Source: Candidatus Omnitrophota bacterium
GTDB taxonomy: Bacteria > Ratteibacteria > UBA8468 > B48-G9 > JAFGKM01
Direction: 5' to 3'
Length of the DNA: 17,269 bases
Assembly: GCA_022704985.1 (NCBI GenBank)
Contig: JAKJFI010000003.1
Span: 1-17,269, forward strand
The notes under the pieces were generated by a model. It saw only the letters and a list, made by a program, of their open reading frames with translations. It was not told where the DNA came from and searched no databases. Made by a program: the position numbers and the translations under genes. Of the stretch, positions 1-6,976 are shown one piece after another; position 1 is the first letter of the stretch; the number at the start of each line of letters is the position of its first letter.

Positions 1-195
1 AAACCCCGCAATCTTCCTTGCGTTCTCCCCGTCTATCCTCTCCTTCTCCAAACGAAGTCTATCACCGTATTCCCTCTCTATTGCCTTCTTCTCCAACGCG
101 AATAGTTCAAGGCATTCATTTTCCGCTTTTTCTATTATCTCCTGCGCCTTTTCTTCCGCGTCCTCAACAACCTTTTTTATAAGTTTCTCTATCAT
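1..195 (-). CDS. ntpE: V-type ATP synthase subunit E, N-terminal part (cut by window edge)
   Basis: An open frame runs from ATG at 195 to the left edge without a stop, giving about 65 residues. It begins MIEKLIKKVVEDAEEKAQEI and continues as an alternating Glu/Lys/Ala-rich helix with no hydrophobic segment. This is the character of the peripheral-stalk E subunit of V/A-type ATPases, whose N-terminal half is a long charged coiled coil paired with subunit G/H to hold the catalytic head static. The start lies one base after the ntpK stop codon, and K followed by E is the order in the Enterococcus hirae ntp operon. The sequence alone is generic coiled coil, so the call leans on its neighbour. The catalytic subunits A and B would be expected beyond the left edge. 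Confidence 0.75.
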   Translation of the reverse strand, partial: MIEKLIKKVVEDAEEKAQEIIEKAENECLELFALEKKAIEREYGDRLRLEKERIDGENARKIAGF

Positions 196-196
196 T

Positions 197-756
<560 letters not shown>

Positions 757-763
757 CTGATTT

Positions 764-1951
764 TTATCCTTCCTTCAACTTCCTTATTAACGCGGGTACG
801 ATTTCGAACACATCGCCGACCAGTCCCAGGTTTGCAACCTTGAATATGGGCGCATCCGGGTCCTTATTTATAGCGATGATATAATCAGAAGTCTGCATCC
901 CCGCCAGATGCTGTATGGCGCCAGAAATACCGCAGGCCACATATATCTTCGGCTTGACGGTCTTGCCTGTCTGCCCTACCTGGTGCGGATACGGTATCCA
1001 TCCGGAGTCTACCGCAGCCCTCGACGCTCCCACGGCGCCGCCCAGAAGATCCGCAAGCTCCTTTATCATCGCAAAGTTTTTAGGGTCATTTATCCCTCTG
1101 CCTCCCGATACTATTACCTCCGCCTCCTGAAGGTCAACGGTATTCTCTACCTTCTCCTGCCCCAATATCTGCACCTTGTTGGTAAAACCTTCCTTTACGA
1201 AGGAGTCTTCTATAATTTCCGGGTCGCCCCTTCCTTCAATGACCGGCGCCTCGTCAAATATCTTTGGCCTTATGGTCGCCATCTGGGGTCTGTGGTTCTT
1301 GCAGACAATCCTTGCCATGAGGTTGCCCCCGAAAGTAGGTCTGGTCTGCAGAAGCAGTTTCGTTTCAGGGTCAATATCAATGCCGGTGCAGTCTGCGGTG
1401 AGTCCGGTCCTGACCTTCGCCGCAACCGACGGGACAAACGCGCGCCCCATCATCGTTGCTCCCGCAAGGAATATGTTCGGCATGTACCTGGTTATCAACT
1501 GCGTCAGCGCCATTGAAAAGGGCTCCTCCTGAAAGTGTTCAAGAACAGGATCATCCACCGCGTAAACCCTGTCTGCTCCGCGCCTGCCAAGCTCTCCGGC
1601 AAATCTCCTAACGTTGCTTCCTATCAACACCCCCGCAACCTCCTCCCCGAGGGTCTTTTTCAGTTTCAGCGCGGCGTTGAGCATCTCCAGGGCAACCGGA
1701 GAAAGCCGTCCCTCCCTGATTTCCGCGAAGAACCATATGCCTTTATAATGGCTCAGGTCTGTCTTGAACGCTGGCTTTTCCTCTTTCTCCAGCACGCCTT
1801 CCGGACACACCTTCACGCATAGCCCACAGAGCGTGCAGTTCTCATTGATATGAAGTTTCCCGTCTTTTATTTCTATCGCCGCAAAGGGACATTCATCAAC
1901 ACACTGTTTGCAGAGCGTACACTTGTCGTGAGAAATTTTAATCATCGCCAT
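764..1951 (-). CDS. etfA: Electron transfer flavoprotein alpha subunit with N-terminal 2x[4Fe-4S] ferredoxin domain
   Basis: A 395-residue alpha subunit of an ETF heterodimer, carrying FAD and passing electrons between dehydrogenases and other carriers. The first 60 residues are a ferredoxin module with two clusters: C11xxC14xxC17xxxC21P and C39xxC42xxC45xxxC49P. The ETF alpha N-terminal domain follows. The FAD-binding C-terminal domain has the family hallmarks GAVGASRAAVDSGWIP, HQVGQTGKTVKP, YVACGISGAIQHLAGM and INKDPDAPIFKVANLGLVGD. Ferredoxin-fused EtfA subunits are known from anaerobes, for example the caffeyl-CoA reductase (CarE) and lactate dehydrogenase (LctC) complexes of Acetobacterium woodii, where the ETF bifurcates electrons; bifurcation here is inferred. 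ATG at 1951 is chosen, one base after the etfB stop and 9 bases after a GGGGG stretch. A TTG at 1960 would extend it by three residues. No dehydrogenase partner is adjacent. Confidence 0.93.
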   Translation of the reverse strand: MAMIKISHDKCTLCKQCVDECPFAAIEIKDGKLHINENCTLCGLCVKVCPEGVLEKEEKPAFKTDLSHYKGIWFFAEIREGRLSPVALEMLNAALKLKKTLGEEVAGVLIGSNVRRFAGELGRRGADRVYAVDDPVLEHFQEEPFSMALTQLITRYMPNIFLAGATMMGRAFVPSVAAKVRTGLTADCTGIDIDPETKLLLQTRPTFGGNLMARIVCKNHRPQMATIRPKIFDEAPVIEGRGDPEIIEDSFVKEGFTNKVQILGQEKVENTVDLQEAEVIVSGGRGINDPKNFAMIKELADLLGGAVGASRAAVDSGWIPYPHQVGQTGKTVKPKIYVACGISGAIQHLAGMQTSDYIIAINKDPDAPIFKVANLGLVGDVFEIVPALIRKLKEG

Positions 1952-1952
1952 T

Positions 1953-2738
1953 TTACACAACCCCCAGGTTTTTAAATTCTTTTACCAGTTCATCCGCAAG
2001 CGCTTCGGGCTCACCCTCCACCTTTCTGCCTTCTTTCTGCATCTGGGCAGTCCACACGTCAACTACCCTGGTAGGGGAACCTTCCTGCCCGAAATAGCAG
2101 ACCTCTCCCTCCACGTTACAGCACTTCCAGAAGTTAATCTGCGCCTTCTTCGCTTTCATCATCCCTTTCAACGACGGGATCCTCGGCTGGTTTATCTCCT
2201 TGATAACCGTTATGAGTGCCGGCAGTTGAATCTTCAGGTCTTCGTAGCGGTCTTCCATCAGGCGGGTGCATTCCATGTTGCCTGCGGCAACATCTTTTAT
2301 CTTGCTGACGTAGGTGACGTAAGGGATTGAAAGATAGTTGGCAATCTCGGCGCCCACCTGACCGGTACTGCCATCAAGCGTTTCCCTGCCGCACAGGATA
2401 ATGTCAAACTCCCCCAGCTTCCTTATGCCGCAACTCAAGGTATAAGATGTTGCGAGGGTATCGCTTCCGGCAAACTGGAAGTCGCTTAAGAGCACCGCCT
2501 CGTCAACCCCCATCGCAACAGCGTCCCTCAACGCCTTTTCCGCCTGCGGGGGGCCCATTGTTACCGCCGTAACCGTTCCCCCAAACCGTTCCTTAAGCCG
2601 CACAGCCTCTTCTATCGCATAGTTGTCATACGGATTGATTATACTCTCCACCCCTTCCCTGACAATCCTATTGGTCTCCGGGTCTATCTTGACTTCCAAC
2701 GTATCCGGAACCTGTTTTACGCATACGATAATTTTCAT
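1953..2738 (-). CDS. etfB: Electron transfer flavoprotein beta subunit
   Basis: A 261-residue ETF beta subunit, normal for the family. The N-terminus MKIIVCVKQVPDT is typical, followed by INPYDNYAIEEAVRLKE and VTMGPPQAEKALRDAVAMG. The nucleotide-binding stretch GRETLDGSTGQVGAEIA sits near residues 117-133. In bifurcating ETFs this beta-subunit region binds the extra FAD and NAD, whereas non-bifurcating ETFs bind AMP here. The C-terminal arm (near residues 185-261) wraps the partner subunit in known structures. The start ATG at 2738 has GGGAG 7 bases upstream. etfB and etfA are separated by one base and must be cotranscribed and translationally coupled. An extended -10 promoter lies about 73-80 bases upstream. 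Confidence 0.94.
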   Translation of the reverse strand: MKIIVCVKQVPDTLEVKIDPETNRIVREGVESIINPYDNYAIEEAVRLKERFGGTVTAVTMGPPQAEKALRDAVAMGVDEAVLLSDFQFAGSDTLATSYTLSCGIRKLGEFDIILCGRETLDGSTGQVGAEIANYLSIPYVTYVSKIKDVAAGNMECTRLMEDRYEDLKIQLPALITVIKEINQPRIPSLKGMMKAKKAQINFWKCCNVEGEVCYFGQEGSPTRVVDVWTAQMQKEGRKVEGEPEALADELVKEFKNLGVV

Positions 2739-2810
2739 GTGAATTCTCCCTTGCTCCGAACTCTTCCCGCAACTCTTGCATTTTGAGGAGTCCGTGGTTG
2801 TAAAATCATA

Positions 2811-2819
2811 ATTATATCA
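2811..2819 (-). promoter_or_regulatory. Extended -10 promoter of etfBA
   Basis: On the minus strand this reads TGATATAAT, a perfect TATAAT hexamer preceded by TGn, the extended -10 form. The best -35 at 17 bases spacing is CTGTAA, a weak 3/6 match, as is usual for extended -10 promoters. Transcription would begin near 2804 and leave a leader of about 65 bases before the etfB ATG at 2738. No second gene lies between it and etfB. Confidence 0.55.
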
Positions 2820-2828
2820 CACTACCCA

Positions 2829-3213
2829 CTATTTTACAGTTTCTGTTGTCCAGACGCCGCGGTTCTCCGACCACTGCAGAACTGCCATCTTTCCGTTAAT
2901 ATCAAACCTCTCTGGCCGTTTCGCGCTATATACGGTAACCGCATCCACCTTCAGAGCTCGCGGGAGAGTTACGCCAAGCCTGCCCTTTTCATATACCGCC
3001 CGAAAAGTATAAATGCGGAAATCCCCCTTTTCAATCTGCAGAGAGAAAACCGTTTTTCTTCACCTCCAGACTGACCCCCCGGTTTTTCCCGGAACTTCTG
3101 ACTTTTCCGATGAACCCGTACTGGTTCAGAGCAGTGCCTCTCATCCCGTCTTTAACGACCGCAAACCGGCATATTCCTTCCGATAGCACATCGCTTTTTA
3201 TTTCGTTTTTCAT
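2829..3213 (-). pseudogene. Frameshifted gene fragment, product unrecognised
   Basis: Two overlapping minus-strand frames read as parts of one broken gene. The first starts at ATG 3213 (MKNEIKSDVLSEGICRF) and closes at a TGA at 3031-3033. A second frame, open from just before that point, continues as FSLQIEKGDFRIYTFRAVYE and later LPRALKVDAVTVYSAKRPE, ending at TAG 2829-2831. They join naturally around a run of five A in GAAGAAAAACGG, giving about 125 residues with alternating beta-type hydrophobic patterning. One indel, real or a sequencing error, would explain it. The composition looks coding and the gene lies just upstream of the etfB promoter. I do not recognise the family; a C-terminal beta-sandwich of a larger enzyme is one possibility. 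If the indel is an assembly error this would be an intact small gene. Confidence 0.4.
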
Positions 3214-3624
3214 TTTTATTTGTCTTCCCAAAAGACATCCTATGTTAGCATACTTCAAAAGAAGGTGTCCAACGACAATCCGCCACGGCAAAAACAAATA
3301 CATTAGGCCTGGCGCGGCAGATTGTTAATCCGATTCCACCGATTTTCGCAAACTCCTGGGAATGCAAGCAAAAACACCTGAAACCCTCGCTGTTCCTTTA
3401 TCTGCGCATTGTTTCTGATTTAGTTTCTGTCATACCTATTCATGCCAGTTTCGCTCTCCCATGGACATCCTTTGGACACCCGGTTACCTCGGCGATATCC
3501 CCAAATTGAAGTATTTTTTTTACTAAAACCCCTCTTTTGCCGCAGGATAAAAATGCCCTGTCCTTCCCTTTCATCAGTACGTTTTTTCCGTGGAGCTCTT
3601 CATGTTAAGGACATAATTCTTTTT
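3214..3624. other. Gene-poor stretch, no supported gene
   Basis: About 410 bases between the broken gene and the thi4 promoter. On the minus strand a frame of 44 codons (ATG at 3574, TGA at 3440-3442) reads MKGKDRAFLSCGKRGVLVKK and ends VTGCPKDVHGRAKLA. It has no clear ribosome-binding site and no family I know, so it may be another remnant or chance. The plus strand has an 82-codon frame over the same bases without a start signal. I see no TPP riboswitch core, no repeat and no convincing terminator. Confidence 0.3.
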
Positions 3625-3653
3625 TTGCCTCTCCTTCCTTTTTCTGATAAAAT
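3625..3653 (+). promoter_or_regulatory. Promoter of thi4
   Basis: A -35 element TTGCCT (3625-3630, 4/6) and a -10 element TAAAAT (3648-3653, 5/6) are separated by exactly 17 bases. The -10 is preceded by TGA, so it also fits the extended -10 form. Transcription would start near 3660, leaving a leader of about 64 bases. A second -10-like TATACT at 3672-3677 lacks a -35 at proper spacing. The leader is too short and lacks the conserved core for a TPP riboswitch. Confidence 0.55.
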
Positions 3654-3723
3654 TTGTTTTTTCATAGGGAATATACTCCCGTCAAAATAAAACCATTGAA
3701 CATCGCACGCAAAAAGGAGCAAC

Positions 3724-4482
3724 ATGGAAGAACAGATTATCTCGAAGGCGATTATTGAAACGTACTTTAAAGAGCTGCTTTCAAACCTTGACGTGGACGT
3801 TGCCGTAGCAGGCGCAGGACCGTCAGGACTTATCTGCGCATATTACCTTGCATCCGCCGGACGCAAGGTGGCCATTTTTGAGCGGCACCTCAAGGTTGGC
3901 GGCGGTATGCCGGCAGGCGGGATGATGTTCAACAACATCGTCATACAGGAAGAGGCAAAATCCGTCATGGAAGAGTTCGGCATAACCCTGAAGAAATATG
4001 CGGAAGGGCTGTATACTGCTGATGCTGTTGAGACGATGTCTGGCATATCCTTCAAAACGGTAAAGGCCGGCGTTAAGATATTCAATCTCGTCAGTGTAGA
4101 GGACGTCGTGGTAAGAAACAACCGGATAACCGGAGCGGTCTTAAACTGGTCTGCGGTTGACATCGCCCGCCTCCACGTCGACCCTCTGGGAATTAGGTCA
4201 AAAGCTGTGGTGGATGCAACGGGACACGACAGCGAAGTATGCCGACTGGTGGAGAAGAGAACAGGCGGCGTCAGGGTGGCCGGCGAAAAATCAATGTGGG
4301 CTGAAATGGGAGAAAACGCGCTTGAGGAAAACACAAAAGAAGTTTATCCGGGACTTTTTGTTTGCGGGATGGCCGCAAACGCCGTGGCCGGTTCACACCG
4401 GATGGGAGCCATATTCGGAGGAATGTTGCTCTCCGGCAAAAAAGCATCCGCACTGATTATTGAAAAATTAAAAAACTCCTGA
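3724..4482 (+). CDS. thi4: Thiamine thiazole synthase, Thi4 family, His-type (sulfide-dependent)
   Basis: A 252-residue Thi4 protein, which makes the ADP-thiazole precursor of thiamine from NAD and glycine. Residues 28-35 (VAGAGPSG) form the dinucleotide-binding loop and E53 ends the second beta strand. The motif GGGMPAGGMMFN (59-70) and the C-terminal stretch VCGMAANAVAGSHRMGAIFG (213-231) are family signatures. Where yeast Thi4 has the Cys205 that gives up its sulfur, this protein has His151 in ARLHVDPLG. Archaeal enzymes such as that of Methanocaldococcus jannaschii also have His there and use free sulfide with iron as true catalysts, so the same chemistry is inferred. The start at 3724 has AAGGAG with 4-5 bases spacing. 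The gene has its own promoter, points against its neighbours, and has no other thiamine gene nearby. Confidence 0.93.
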   Translation: MEEQIISKAIIETYFKELLSNLDVDVAVAGAGPSGLICAYYLASAGRKVAIFERHLKVGGGMPAGGMMFNNIVIQEEAKSVMEEFGITLKKYAEGLYTADAVETMSGISFKTVKAGVKIFNLVSVEDVVVRNNRITGAVLNWSAVDIARLHVDPLGIRSKAVVDATGHDSEVCRLVEKRTGGVRVAGEKSMWAEMGENALEENTKEVYPGLFVCGMAANAVAGSHRMGAIFGGMLLSGKKASALIIEKLKNS

Positions 4483-4522
4483 TATGTTTTTTCACCTGCC
4501 TTCAACAGGAAGAGAACTAAAG

Positions 4523-4757
4523 ATGACCGATAAACACGGCAACGGCTTCACCTTGATAGAATTGCTCTGATAGTGACGACTATCATAACAATCCTTGCAT
4601 CCATGTACTGCTTGCATTATCAAAACCACGCGAAAAAAGCAGGCACGCCATCTGTATGAATAACCTGCGGCAATTCGGTTTTGCTTTTTCCCTCTATTTG
4701 CAGGATTATGAAGAGTGTTTTTCCTTTTACAAGAGATGCATATCGTCAGACCTTTGA
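4523..4757 (+). pseudogene. Degraded prepilin-type pseudopilin gene (N-terminal methylation domain)
   Basis: Reading from ATG 4523 gives MTDKHGNGFTLIELL and then TGA at 4568-4570. Skipping two bases, the next frame gives IVTTIITILASM, the expected rest of the prepilin helix. After a missing base near 4606 a third frame gives LALSKPREKSRHAICMNNL and then RQFGFAFSLYLQDYEE, ending in TGA at 4755-4757. Joined, this is a textbook type IV prepilin or type II secretion pseudopilin start: prepilin peptidase site G/F, Glu at +5, hydrophobic helix, then the 'CMNNLRQ...YxQDYEE' region typical of the large family in Planctomycetota, Lentisphaerota and Omnitrophota. Two close frameshifts and a truncated body mark it as dead. 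A plausible tail up to about 4945 is too decayed to read. Confidence 0.82.
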
Positions 4758-4950
4758 CATAAACTTGCCCTAAAACTACTTGCACTCTTTCTCTGTTCCA
4801 GGTCGTGTTTGTCGGAAGACACATTTTGCAGTGATTCGTTCGGCGCGGCGTTATAGGCAACAACCGCCTCCTCCGCACCCTTTCCAATACCCCTATTACA
4901 AGATTATCAGGAAAGCCTCTGTTAGTTTTACGTGAAATGGAAACGAAGAG
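4758..4950. other. Decayed region between the dead prepilin gene and macB permease
   Basis: No intact gene. Plus-strand codons near 4858-4950 stay open (NNRLLRTLSNTPITRLSGKP) up to a TAG just inside the end of the convergent permease gene. This might be an eroded prepilin C-terminus, but there is no family signature. I see no strong hairpin with a T-run on either strand, although a terminator would be expected here for the minus-strand genes that end at 4951 and for thi4. Confidence 0.3.
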
Positions 4951-6228
4951 TTATTCGTAGCGGAGGGCTTCTATGGGGTCAAGGTATGCCGCCTTCCTTG
5001 CGGGGTATATGCCGAATGTGATGCCTATGGCTACGGAAATTCCGAAAGCAATAAGGATTGACCAGCCGGTGACTATCGTAATCATAGAGGCGAATTTTGT
5101 CACGAGACCGGGAATGGCTATGCCGAGAAGCACACCTATAAGGCCGCCGATGGATGAGAGAATGACTGCCTCGATAAGAAACTGGTTTATTATATCCTTG
5201 CGTTTTGCCCCGAGCGCCCTTCTTATGCCAATCTCCCTGGTTCTTTCGGTCACGGTCGCCAGCATGATATTCATTATTCCGATACCTCCGACTACGAGGG
5301 ATATCGCGGCTATCGCCCCAAGAACTATATTGAAAATCCTTGTTGTATGTTCCGCCTGCTTGAGGAGCTGTAAAGGGACGAGAATTTCATAGTCCGCCTG
5401 TTTGTGAGCCGTCTTAAGGGTATCCTCAACAATTGCGGCAGTCGTTATGATTTTGTCCTCTTCACCGACTTTTATTATCATGCGGTGGTACTTCACCCAA
5501 CTTCTGTCGGTAGACATACCTGTTTTCCTTTCCCCGACCGTGTATTCACCGTAATATATCCTCTGGGTCGTAAGCGGCATGTAAACGTCAAAGTTTATAT
5601 CTTCCGCCTCAAACCCGACCCCGGAAACTATCGCCCTCTCGCTCACCACTCCTATCACGGTGAAAAAATTCGTTCCGATTCTTACTGTCTTTCCTATCGT
5701 TTCTTCAAGGGGGAATAACTGGTTTTTTATGGATGAGCCGAGAACCACATACGGTTTTCTCATCTCGTAATCGACAGCGTTGAAAAACCTGCCCTTGGTA
5801 ACCTGAAGATTCATGACTTCCGGATATTCAGGATATGTTCCGACCAGACGCGCATTTATGCTCTTCTCAAAGTACCAAACATCCCTTTTGTCTTCCCATG
5901 TCGGTATTACCTTGTCAACGGAAGGGATTGTACTGACCCTTTTCAGGTCAAGAGGAGTCAGCCCGAATACCGAGAGGAAAACGGACTGCTGGGCGCCGGG
6001 ATCCGTAACGGGTTTCACCGCCCTGACTATTATGTTGTGGCTCCCGAGTTCCTTTATTTTCTCTCTCGCCTCATAGCTCGCACCCTCGCCTATGGCAAGC
6101 ATGGCAATAACGGAAGCAACGCCAAACACTATGCCCAGGATAGTCAGCAGGGAGCGCAGTTTATGGAGATATATGTTCTTCCATCCGGCTTTCAGAATCC
6201 GTATTATGTGCAATACGTTGAATTTCAT
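4951..6228 (-). CDS. macB: MacB-like ABC transporter permease (FtsX/MacB family)
   Basis: A 425-residue membrane subunit of a mechanotransmission-type ABC exporter. The N-terminal cytoplasmic helix and TM1 (LRSLLTILGIVFGVASVIAM) carry the MacB signature, followed by AIGEGA. A periplasmic domain of about 240 residues comes next, then three C-terminal helices with the FtsX domain: GAIAAISLVVGGIGIMNIML, the coupling segment TERTREIGIRRALGAKRKDI, and IYPARKAAYLDPIEALRYE at the end. Escherichia coli MacB fuses ATPase and permease; here they are separate genes, with the ATPase 63 bases upstream. ATG at 6228 is preferred to a TTG at 6252, which would translate the ribosome-binding region as RGEGKRK. 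The GGGGAGAGGG that must serve as ribosome-binding site lies in a hairpin (6239-6261). Substrate unknown: an antibiotic, peptide, lipid or lipoprotein are all possible. Confidence 0.9.
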   Translation of the reverse strand: MKFNVLHIIRILKAGWKNIYLHKLRSLLTILGIVFGVASVIAMLAIGEGASYEAREKIKELGSHNIIVRAVKPVTDPGAQQSVFLSVFGLTPLDLKRVSTIPSVDKVIPTWEDKRDVWYFEKSINARLVGTYPEYPEVMNLQVTKGRFFNAVDYEMRKPYVVLGSSIKNQLFPLEETIGKTVRIGTNFFTVIGVVSERAIVSGVGFEAEDINFDVYMPLTTQRIYYGEYTVGERKTGMSTDRSWVKYHRMIIKVGEEDKIITTAAIVEDTLKTAHKQADYEILVPLQLLKQAEHTTRIFNIVLGAIAAISLVVGGIGIMNIMLATVTERTREIGIRRALGAKRKDIINQFLIEAVILSSIGGLIGVLLGIAIPGLVTKFASMITIVTGWSILIAFGISVAIGITFGIYPARKAAYLDPIEALRYE

Positions 6229-6238
6229 TTTTCTCTTA

Positions 6239-6261
6239 CCCTCTCCCCTCAAGAGAGAGGG
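6239..6261 (-). promoter_or_regulatory. Inverted repeat covering the macB permease ribosome-binding site
   Basis: CCCTCTC (6239-6245) and GAGAGGG (6255-6261) form a perfect 7-base stem around a 9-base loop. In the mRNA the downstream arm GAGAGGG, the only purine-rich Shine-Dalgarno-like stretch, ends 10 bases before the ATG at 6228. The stem could thus hide the site and lower permease translation relative to the ATPase. The sequence also resembles CCCTCTCC...GGAGAGGG palindromes common between genes in many bacteria, so it may simply be an inserted repeat. No T-run follows it, so it is not a standard terminator. Confidence 0.55.
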
Positions 6262-6291
6262 AAATATTGTGAAGTGTTTTGAATCCCATTT

Positions 6292-6972
6292 TCAGCCCTG
6301 TACTATCTCTCCGTCAAGTATCCTGATAATCATATTGCCGTATTCGGCTATCTTGCTGTCATGCGTTATCACAAAAAGCGTAGTTCTTTCCTCCTGATTC
6401 AGTTTCCTGAGAAATTCCATTATCTCTTTTCCGGTCTTAGTATCAAGGTTGCCGGTAGGTTCATCTGCAAGTATGAACGTCGGAGTATTTATCAGTGCCC
6501 TCGCAATTGCAACCCTCTGTTGCTGTCCGCCGGAAAGTTCAGAGGGTTTGTGTTTTACCCTGTCCTTGAGCCCGACCACTTCGGCCATCGCCATAGCTTT
6601 CCCGGTTATAACATGTTCGTCAATCCCCTGATAGAACAGCGGAAGACCTATGTTTTCTATAACCGTGAGGTGCTGTATCAGATTATATGACTGGAAAATA
6701 AATCCTATCTTTCCGCTTCTTATCTCCGAAAGCTCCTCGTCGTTCAGGGAAGACACCTCGTGCTCCTCAATGAAATATTTTCCGCTCGTTGGCCTGTCCA
6801 GACAGCCGAGAATGTTCAACATTGTCGTCTTGCCGCTTCCCGAAGGCCCCATAAGGGAGATATGCATCCCGCGCTCTATGGAAAGTGAAATGTCTTTCAA
6901 TACAGGAATCTTGAGTTGTCCCAGCTCGTAAGTCTTTGTTACGTTCTCAAGCCTTATTATATGTTCTGCCAT
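6292..6972 (-). CDS. MacB-like ABC transporter ATP-binding protein (LolD/MacB-type)
   Basis: A 226-residue ATPase with every motif intact: Walker [10 protein letters not shown] (42-50), Q-loop Q94 in FQSYNL, signature LSGGQ (146-150), Walker B FILADE with catalytic E171, D-loop GNLD, and H-loop His204 in ITHD. The N-terminus [20 protein letters not shown] and the spacing are those of the LolD/MacB/FtsE group that powers FtsX-type permeases. It lies between the adaptor gene and the permease gene, so it is the motor of the same exporter. ATG at 6972 is four bases after the macA stop. A GTG at 6987 would overlap macA by 11 bases. Neither has a good Shine-Dalgarno sequence, so translational coupling to macA is likely. 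Confidence 0.93.
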   Translation of the reverse strand: MAEHIIRLENVTKTYELGQLKIPVLKDISLSIERGMHISLMGPSGSGKTTMLNILGCLDRPTSGKYFIEEHEVSSLNDEELSEIRSGKIGFIFQSYNLIQHLTVIENIGLPLFYQGIDEHVITGKAMAMAEVVGLKDRVKHKPSELSGGQQQRVAIARALINTPTFILADEPTGNLDTKTGKEIMEFLRKLNQEERTTLFVITHDSKIAEYGNMIIRILDGEIVQG

Positions 6973-6976
6973 ATTG

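Noticed and set aside
3442..3690. An 82-codon plus-strand open frame before thi4
   Set aside because: Low-complexity Pro/Phe/Leu content, no ribosome-binding site, and it runs through the thi4 promoter.
3300..3723. Possible TPP riboswitch upstream of thi4
   Set aside because: CTGAAACCCTCGCTG near 3378 looked like part of the core, but the conserved CUGAGA and the second-arm ACCUGAUC...GGAUAAUGC sequence are absent.
4492..4887. A 131-codon minus-strand open frame opposite the prepilin remnant
   Set aside because: Arg/Cys-rich, no family resemblance, no ribosome-binding site, and it lies antisense to sequence that reads clearly as prepilin codons on the plus strand.
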